NCBI GenBank assembly: GCA_016462645.1
Contig: JAEMSX010000007.1
Coordinates: 20,470 to 84,469, forward strand
Origin: Thermoleophilaceae bacterium
Lineage (GTDB): Bacteria > Actinomycetota > Thermoleophilia > Solirubrobacterales > JACPNS01
Reading direction: 5' to 3'
DNA length: 64,000 nt
Shown: piece by piece, positions 59,128 to 64,000 of the stretch
Numbering within the stretch: the first letter of the stretch is position 1
How the letters are laid out: each line of letters begins with the position of its first letter
Translations under genes and position numbers: made by a program
Notes under the pieces: model-generated
Databases searched by the model: none
What the model saw: the letters and a program-made list of their open reading frames with translations, nothing else
Told to the model about the DNA's origin: nothing

Positions 59128-60668
59128 CGCTGATCGCAATCGCCCACGTGCTGGAAAGCGTCGGTCTTGTGCTGATCGCCGTCCTGATCGCCGGGTGGCT
59201 GCTCGGCTCGAGCGACCGGCTGCGCTGGATCAGCGCGGTGCTGGTGCTCGGCCTCACGCCGCTCGTGCTCGCCGGATCGGTCGTGGGGGATGAGCAGTCG
59301 AGCCTGCCGCAGCTCTCGGCGCCGTTGATCGGGGCTGGCCTGGTCGGTGGTGCGATCGCGCTGGCCGTCGCCGCTGCGTTCTTTGTCAAGTTCCCCCGCG
59401 CAGTCATGCCGGTCGCCCTGGCGACGATCGCGTTCCGCGTTCCGATCGAGATCGGCGGTGACTCGGTCAAGCTGCTGCTGCCGCTGTATCTGACGATCGG
59501 CGGCGCGGTGGTTGCGCGCGCCTGGCTCTACTGGCGCGGCCGCGCGGTTGATGCCCCGCGCGGTCCGAAGCTGCTCGATCTGACGATCGTCGCCTTCCTT
59601 GGTCTCTACGCCGTGCAGAGCCTCTACGCCGGCGACGTCTCGGTGGCGACGCAGAACTTCTGCTTCTTCTACGCGCCGTTCGTGCTGCTCTACGGCCTTG
59701 CCGCCTCGCAGAAGTGGGACGCCAAGCTTCTGCGCACGTGCGCGGCGACGCTCGTGATCGTGGCGCTCGTGCTGGTGTTCGCGGGCTTCATCGAGTCCGT
59801 GCGCCAGCGCTACCTGATCACGATCGGCGGGTCGCAGGGCTCGGACTTCGATCCGTACTTCCGCGTGCAGTCGTTCTTCTTCGATCCGAACATCTATGGG
59901 CGATTCCTCGCGATCGTGATGCTGGTGGTCACGGCGCTGATGCTCTACACCGAGAAGATGCGCCGCGTGCTCGGGGCCGCCGTGATTCTGGCGGTGCTGT
60001 GGGCCGGTCTTGTGCTCTCGCTCTCGCAATCGAGTTTTGCCGCGCTGCTCTCCGGGCTGGTCGTTCTGGCCGCGCTCAGATGGAAGGCGAAACCGGTGCT
60101 CGTGTTCACCGGCGTGGTGCTGCTGGCCGGAGTGGTCTTCGCGGTCGCGTTCCCTTCCGTGACCGGCGTTGAGCTGACCAACAGCAAGAGCGCCGAGAAG
60201 ACGACCAGCGGGCGCTTTGACCTTGTGACCGGCGGGCTCACGCTGTGGGGTCAGAAGCCGTTCTTCGGGCACGGCTCGGGCGACTTCTCCGAGTCCTACC
60301 GCGCCAACAAGCTGGCCAAGCGCACGGTCTACGGACCGGCGAGCACGACCAAATCGCACACCGCGCCGCTCACCGTCGCGGCCGAGCAGGGGATCGTCGG
60401 TCTTGCCGCGTTCATCGCCTTCCTGGTGGCCGGCTTTGGCGCGGTCTTCCGGCGCGTGAGCAAGGAAGACGGTCCGAGAGGCCGGCCGGGACTGGTCGCG
60501 CGCGTCGCGGTCGCGGCCGCGTTCACGGCGATCTTCGTGCACTCACTTGCGTACGCGGCGCTGCTTGAGGATCCACTGATGTGGGCGCTCCTTGGTGCGG
60601 CAGTCTCGCTCGCGGCTATCCCCCGCAATGGCGCGACTGAAGAGCCCGCGGAGACCGAGCCGTCATGA
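59124..60668 (+). CDS. O-antigen ligase/polymerase (Wzy_C-like) membrane protein
   Basis: 514 aa, about twelve membrane helices. The Wzy_C core shows FFDPNIYGRFLAIVMLVVTA, VLSLSQSSFAALLSGLVVL and the long loop KPFFGHGSGDFSESYRANK ending SHTAPLTVAAEQGIVGLAAF. The loop Arg and His residues match ligase/polymerase proteins that transfer or extend lipid-linked sugars outside the membrane. It is overlapped by both neighbours (ATGA on each side), so it is co-expressed with the flippase. Ligase versus polymerase cannot be decided. Confidence 0.88.
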   Translation: MTLIAIAHVLESVGLVLIAVLIAGWLLGSSDRLRWISAVLVLGLTPLVLAGSVVGDEQSSLPQLSAPLIGAGLVGGAIALAVAAAFFVKFPRAVMPVALATIAFRVPIEIGGDSVKLLLPLYLTIGGAVVARAWLYWRGRAVDAPRGPKLLDLTIVAFLGLYAVQSLYAGDVSVATQNFCFFYAPFVLLYGLAASQKWDAKLLRTCAATLVIVALVLVFAGFIESVRQRYLITIGGSQGSDFDPYFRVQSFFFDPNIYGRFLAIVMLVVTALMLYTEKMRRVLGAAVILAVLWAGLVLSLSQSSFAALLSGLVVLAALRWKAKPVLVFTGVVLLAGVVFAVAFPSVTGVELTNSKSAEKTTSGRFDLVTGGLTLWGQKPFFGHGSGDFSESYRANKLAKRTVYGPASTTKSHTAPLTVAAEQGIVGLAAFIAFLVAGFGAVFRRVSKEDGPRGRPGLVARVAVAAAFTAIFVHSLAYAALLEDPLMWALLGAAVSLAAIPRNGATEEPAETEPS

Positions 60669-62197
60669 TCGGTTATCTGCGCAGGCTCGCGCGAACCGGC
60701 ACGGCCTACACGGCTTCGAGCGTGCTGGCCAAGCTGATCGCGCTCTTCACGCTGCCGATCTACACGAAGTACGTCGGGCCGTCGGGCTTCGGTCAGGTGG
60801 AGATCATCGCGACGACGGTGATCGTGCTGTCGATCCTCTTCCGGCTCGGCGCGATCGAGGCGCTGCTGCGTTTCTATTTCCTCGACAAATACGACCCGCG
60901 CCAAGTTGTGCAGACCGGCTTCTGGGGTCTTGCACTTTCAACGACCGTCGGCGTGGCGATCTGCTTCGCGCTCAGCGGCCCGTTGGCCTCGCTGCTGCTC
61001 CGCGACGCGCCCGGAGCGGACACGCTGGTGCAGATCGCGATCGTGTGGTTCTGGTTTGCGACGTTCTACGAGCTCTTGATGGCGCTCTTTCGCGTGGAGG
61101 AGAAGGCCGGCGCGTACGCGCTCTCGAGCATCATGAACGTGCTGATCACCGTTCCGCTCTCACTGTGGTTGGTGATCGGCCAGGACATGGGGGCGAAGGG
61201 CCTCGTGCTCGGAAACGCGCTCGGGACGACGATCGTCGTGACGGGGCTGCTGGTGCTGCACGTCGCCTCCAGACGCATCCCCGGCCCGGGCCTGCCGCTG
61301 GCCGACCCGATGCTGCGCTTCGGATTGCCGACAGTCCCGGGTGAGATCTCGCTCTACGCGCTCAACTGGGTCGATCGCATCCTGCTGATCAACCTTCCTG
61401 CATCGCGCACCGCCGGTCTGGCGGCGGCCGGTCTGTACTCGATCGCCTACAAGCTCTCTCAGGGCGTGACGATTTTCGTGCGCGCATTTCAGCTGGCGTG
61501 GCCGCCGCTGGCGTACTCGATCAAGTCCGACGCCGAGGCCAAGGTCGTCTACGGCCGCGTGCTCACCTACTACCTGCTGATCACGGGCGGCGTCGTGACG
61601 GCGCTGACGCTGCTCGCCGGTCCGCTGGTGCGACTGCTCACTTCGCAGCCGAGCTTCTATGAGGCGCATCGCGCCGTTCCCTACGTGGCGACGGGCGTCG
61701 TGTTCTACGGCGCGTATCTCGTGCTGGTCTCCGCGGTCGCGCGCATGGGCAAGACCGGCTCGCTGTTTCCGGTGGCGTTCGCGGGCCTCGTCGCCAACGT
61801 CGGCCTCGGTCTCCTGCTCATCCCCGGTCACGAAATCGTCGGCGCCGGTATCGCGCTCGTGGGCGCGTACCTCGTGTTGCTCGGACTGATGTATATCCGC
61901 GCGCGCCAGACGCTCGGCCTGGTGATCGAGTGGCGACGCGTCGCGCAGATCGTGGCCGTGGCCGCACTCGTCGCGGTGATCGGCGACAACCTGCTCGATC
62001 CGTTCGGCACCGCCGCCGTGCTCGAGCGCATCTTCTGGTGGCTGCTCTACCCGGGCCTGCTTCTGGTCACCGGCTTCTTCAGCCGCGCAGAGCTCGCTCA
62101 GATCAGGGACGTCCGCGCGCTACTCAAGCGCGCGCGTGACTCGAAATCCCTGGGCGATCGCCCGGATCTGGTGCAAGAGGTGCACGGCCCCGAGTAG
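60665..62197 (+). CDS. Oligosaccharide flippase (Wzx/MVF-type)
   Basis: 510 aa with about fourteen membrane helices. It begins LRRLARTGTAYTASSVLAKL and FTLPIYTKYVGPSGFGQVEI, the usual polysaccharide-flippase start. The middle has LGNALGTTIVVTGLLVLHVA and FGLPTVPGEISLYALNWVDR. It moves lipid-linked oligosaccharides across the membrane. It is the last gene of the plus-strand glycan run. Its 3' end overlaps the convergent CDP-alcohol phosphatidyltransferase gene by 78 bases. Confidence 0.9.
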   Translation: MIGYLRRLARTGTAYTASSVLAKLIALFTLPIYTKYVGPSGFGQVEIIATTVIVLSILFRLGAIEALLRFYFLDKYDPRQVVQTGFWGLALSTTVGVAICFALSGPLASLLLRDAPGADTLVQIAIVWFWFATFYELLMALFRVEEKAGAYALSSIMNVLITVPLSLWLVIGQDMGAKGLVLGNALGTTIVVTGLLVLHVASRRIPGPGLPLADPMLRFGLPTVPGEISLYALNWVDRILLINLPASRTAGLAAAGLYSIAYKLSQGVTIFVRAFQLAWPPLAYSIKSDAEAKVVYGRVLTYYLLITGGVVTALTLLAGPLVRLLTSQPSFYEAHRAVPYVATGVVFYGAYLVLVSAVARMGKTGSLFPVAFAGLVANVGLGLLLIPGHEIVGAGIALVGAYLVLLGLMYIRARQTLGLVIEWRRVAQIVAVAALVAVIGDNLLDPFGTAAVLERIFWWLLYPGLLLVTGFFSRAELAQIRDVRALLKRARDSKSLGDRPDLVQEVHGPE

Positions 62198-63031
62198 CGC
62201 CAGCAGAACGCCGCGCGCCCAGACGGACGCGACGTAGTCGTCGTCCCAGGCGAGCCAGGAGATCAGCATGTCGATGATCGACGCCGCCGCCACGAGGTTG
62301 ATGAAGCCCGGGAAGACGATCAGCTGACCGAAGTTCGTGTACCTGCTCCAGAGCCAGCCGCGTCCGCTGCCGCCGGCCATCGCCTCGGCGCCGGAAGCCT
62401 CAAGGTTCAATGCCTCGGGGTCGCCGCCCATCCGCGCCATCGCCGCGCGCACCATCGGCTCGGAGTCGCGCAGCTCGGGCTTGTCGCGGTAGACGCCCCA
62501 CATGATGTGGTCGCGCGCGCTGTAGGGCACGCGCACCAACGAAAGGATCACAATCAGCGCTGCCGCGAGCCACCACCAGTCGCCGGTCTCGTGGAAGACC
62601 GCCCAGCCGAGGCCGGCGGCCATCGCCGCGGGCATGTAGTAGTGGCCGACCCAGTCGAGATACGCGCCGCCGGCTCCGGAGCTCCTGCCCTCAATGGTGC
62701 GCTCAAAGCGCGCGATCTCGCCGTCACAGAAGTCCAGCACGAAGGCCAGCTCAAGCAGCACGATCGCGAGGATCTGCGCCCAGAACTCGTTGACACCCAG
62801 CAGCAGGCCGCCGGCGATCCCGATCAGGATCCCGAATACGGTCGTCTGGTTGGCGGTGATGCCGGTCGGCAGCAACACGCGCGTGATCCGGATCGAGAGC
62901 TTGCGCACTCCGCGCGCGTAGATCCGCCGCAGATCGCGCGGCTCGTCGCGGTCGCCGGTCCCTTCGCCGCCGCAGATCGCGATCAACTCGGGCAATGGCG
63001 GCAACCGCCTCCGTGAAACCCCGTCCTCCAT
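62120..63031 (-). CDS. CDP-alcohol phosphatidyltransferase-family protein, divergent motif
   Basis: 303 aa from ATG at 63031. About six membrane helices. The signature region (residues 100-130) reads DFCDGEIARFERTIEG, then SSGAGGAYLDWVGHYY. Asp100, Asp103, Gly104, Ala107, Arg108 and Asp126 match the family, but the last Asp (catalytic base) is His130 and about five residues are inserted before Gly122. Family members join CDP-activated lipids to alcohols. A cytoplasmic N-terminus of 50 residues includes GGEGTGDRDEPRDLRR. Activity is uncertain because of the change. Confidence 0.82.
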   Translation of the reverse strand: MEDGVSRRRLPPLPELIAICGGEGTGDRDEPRDLRRIYARGVRKLSIRITRVLLPTGITANQTTVFGILIGIAGGLLLGVNEFWAQILAIVLLELAFVLDFCDGEIARFERTIEGRSSGAGGAYLDWVGHYYMPAAMAAGLGWAVFHETGDWWWLAAALIVILSLVRVPYSARDHIMWGVYRDKPELRDSEPMVRAAMARMGGDPEALNLEASGAEAMAGGSGRGWLWSRYTNFGQLIVFPGFINLVAAASIIDMLISWLAWDDDYVASVWARGVLLALLGAVHLLHQIRAIAQGFRVTRALE

Positions 63032-63056
63032 CCCCCGCACCCTACAAACCCAACCC

Positions 63057-63077
63057 TTGCATGCCTCGGGCATGCAA
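63057..63077. repeat. REP-like palindrome, copy 1 (left outer)
   Basis: TTGCATGCC-TCG-GGCATGCAA, a perfect 9-bp stem with a 3-base loop. It lies 26 bases upstream of the phosphatidyltransferase start and is the outer palindrome of the left unit flanking the transposase gene. Copy 2 begins 63 bases further on. Confidence 0.9.
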
Positions 63078-63119
63078 ACGAATAAGCGTCAATTCCGCCC
63101 CGTACCTATGCGGTTTCCA

Positions 63120-63140
63120 TTGCATGCCTGAGGCATGCAA
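63120..63140. repeat. REP-like palindrome, copy 2 (left inner)
   Basis: TTGCATGCC-TGA-GGCATGCAA, perfect 9-bp stem with loop TGA, identical to copy 4. It ends 27 bases before the transposase ATG, so it may also shape that gene's leader. Confidence 0.9.
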
Positions 63141-63167
63141 GAGAAAATTGTGTCTCAAGGGGGGTAA

Positions 63168-63887
63168 ATGAGTGTCGCCCAAACCCTTAACTGGATGAAT
63201 CGCCCGGACAACTTGAACCGCGAAAGGGCGCGGAATCCGATGGCAATAATCGCTCCAAACATCTCGACGTTCATCGCAAATCACGGCTACCACATCACCG
63301 CGCGGGCGATTGGAAACCTGAAGCCGTTCGCCACCGATAGCCAGAAGCGAGAGCTGCTGTCACGCTTCGAGAAGCACCTCAGTCCGCACGAGACCTGGGA
63401 CAACTGGGGTCGTCCACATACGAAGCTCCACAGCGAGGTGAGCGTGGTGGCCTTCAACCCAATGGACAATCACCTCCACAATCTCGCGCACCAGCGGAGC
63501 GCTGACGGGATTCCAAAACTGATGTCGCGAGTTCTCGCCGCCCAGGCGCGCGCGTTCAATCGGGAGACTGGCTGGCGTGGTCAGGTCTTCTCCGAGTTCA
63601 ACGCCAAACCGTTTGAGGAGTTCAGCGATCCCACTCAAATCTGCGACATGATCGCCTACATCGAACTGAACAATCCGATCACGCAGTTCGAGACGCCGTT
63701 CACCAGCTATCAGGCATTGATCGGGGCGGAAAAGCACACTTGGTACGACCCATCGACCGCGTTGAACGTCTTCGGCGGCATGGACAACTACCGCGAGTTC
63801 ATGAACCGCCGGGGTCCGGCGATCGTGCGTCGCAAGTTGATCGAGTGGGGGATCGATCCGCGGCGTCACCCATACCGGCCGATTTGA
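63168..63887 (+). CDS. REP-associated tyrosine transposase (RAYT, Y1/IS200-like HUH)
   Basis: 239 aa from ATG at 63168, preceded by a G-run ribosome site (GGGGGG, three bases before). HUH motif: His102 and His104 in NPMDNHLHNLAHQ. The likely catalytic Tyr164 is in ICDMIAYIELNNPI, the place of the family's YIxxNPV motif. YHITARAIGNLKPF (start of the fold) and AFNRETGWRGQVFSEFNAKP (RAYT-type GHVF region, here GQVF) support the family. The C-terminus after TWYDPSTALNVFG is basic. It is flanked by inverted pairs of palindromes and has lower GC than neighbours, suggesting transfer. Confidence 0.87.
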   Translation: MSVAQTLNWMNRPDNLNRERARNPMAIIAPNISTFIANHGYHITARAIGNLKPFATDSQKRELLSRFEKHLSPHETWDNWGRPHTKLHSEVSVVAFNPMDNHLHNLAHQRSADGIPKLMSRVLAAQARAFNRETGWRGQVFSEFNAKPFEEFSDPTQICDMIAYIELNNPITQFETPFTSYQALIGAEKHTWYDPSTALNVFGGMDNYREFMNRRGPAIVRRKLIEWGIDPRRHPYRPI

Positions 63888-63910
63888 CCCGAAAAGGAAC
63901 CCGCTGACAC

Positions 63911-63931
63911 TTGCATGGCCGAGGCATGCAA
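63911..63931. repeat. REP-like palindrome, copy 3 (right inner, one mismatch)
   Basis: TTGCATGGC-CGA-GGCATGCAA: the left arm has G at 63918 where C is expected, so one of nine pairs is broken. It starts 24 bases after the transposase stop. The other three copies are perfect. Confidence 0.85.
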
Positions 63932-63973
63932 AAGAAACCGCATAGCTAAGGGGCCCAATTGATCGCCGATTCG

Positions 63974-63994
63974 TTGCATGCCTGAGGCATGCAA
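63974..63994. repeat. REP-like palindrome, copy 4 (right outer)
   Basis: TTGCATGCC-TGA-GGCATGCAA, a perfect 9-bp stem with loop TGA, identical to copy 2. It is the last complete feature in the window. Confidence 0.9.
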
Positions 63995-64000
63995 GATGGC

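Larger units (their letters stand above)
63057..63140 (-). repeat. Left flanking unit of the RAYT element (inverted relative to the right unit)
   Basis: 84 bases made of two palindromes around a 42-base spacer. Read on the minus strand, the spacer core (63089-63116 reversed) matches the right unit's core (63935-63962) at 24 of 28 positions, beginning AAACCGCATAG and ending AATTGA. The units are therefore inverted copies around the transposase gene. Confidence 0.85.
63911..63994 (+). repeat. Right flanking unit of the RAYT element
   Basis: 84 bases: copies 3 and 4 of the palindrome exactly 63 bases apart, the same spacing as the left pair, with a 42-base spacer. The spacer core at 63935-63962 begins AAACCGCATAGCTAAGGGGC and matches the left core in reverse complement. 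The window ends 6 bases later, so the element could extend further. Confidence 0.85.

Noticed and set aside
58533..60542. 669-codon minus-strand frame opposite the large exported protein and the Wzy-like gene
   Set aside because: Arg/Glu/His-rich shadow translation spanning two well-supported plus-strand genes.
63057..63994. CRISPR array from regularly spaced short repeats at the right end
   Set aside because: Only two copies per side, palindromic, with related 42-base spacers and no cas genes; this is a REP/RAYT arrangement.

Overview
The window is the chromosome-origin region of a high-GC bacterium. The gene content points to a deep-branching actinobacterium, most likely class Thermoleophilia (order Solirubrobacterales or a relative). 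That placement is an inference. It rests on the high GC, the actinobacterial FHA/PP2C/RodA/PBP/PASTA-kinase cluster, a VKOR-DsbA oxidative-folding pair, secreted RTX-type proteins with a conserved Cys-containing C-terminus, and a GyrB carrying a long insert in its C-terminal half.

Layout. 1-10218: mixed housekeeping and accessory genes (start of an ABC ATPase, YmdB-like phosphoesterase, GtrA, methyltransferase, phosphodiesterase, aminotransferase plus D-Ala-D-Ala ligase, PPK2, two RTX-like secreted proteins, DUF151 nuclease). 10324-15084, minus strand: tRNA-Ile, parB, parA, rsmG, jag, yidC, yidD, rnpA, rpmH. 15322-24592, plus strand: dnaA, dnaN, recF, a DUF721 gene, gyrB, gyrA. Genes point away from the dnaA area on both sides, and DnaA-box-like sequences lie at the dnaA 3' end and in the dnaA-dnaN gap, so oriC is probably there. 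24829-28123, minus strand: three overlapping signalling genes (hybrid histidine kinase, HD-GYP regulator, LuxR-type regulator).

28225-33443: a winged-helix protein, superoxide dismutase, HNH nuclease, prephenate dehydratase, a DUF4446 protein and a CARDB membrane protein. 33559-43581, plus strand: the growth and division signalling cluster: polytopic Ser/Thr kinase, FhaA-like, FHA protein, PP2C phosphatase, RodA/FtsW, class B PBP, PASTA kinase (PknB-like) and a second D-Ala-D-Ala ligase. It links cell-wall synthesis to phosphorylation. 43586-50132: VKOR and DsbA-like proteins, a third Ser/Thr kinase, purM, UppP and DedA. 50126-62197, plus strand: a surface-polysaccharide region with DegT aminotransferase, DUF354 protein, secreted beta-propeller, CapD-type dehydratase, LytR_C protein, a large extracytoplasmic protein, a Wzy-like polymerase/ligase and a Wzx-like flippase. 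62120-63031, minus strand: a divergent CDP-alcohol phosphatidyltransferase.

The most distinctive element is at the right edge. A REP-associated tyrosine transposase (63168-63887) is flanked by two inverted ~84-bp units. Each unit consists of two short palindromes 63 bp apart with a conserved 28-bp core between them. Other points of interest are a structured leader with an overlapping small ORF before gyrB, a structured terminator-ended sequence after gyrA, a Gln at the fluoroquinolone-bridging Ser position of GyrA, an 18-bp perfect inverted repeat between uppP and purM, and a truncated SpoIIAA-like gene.
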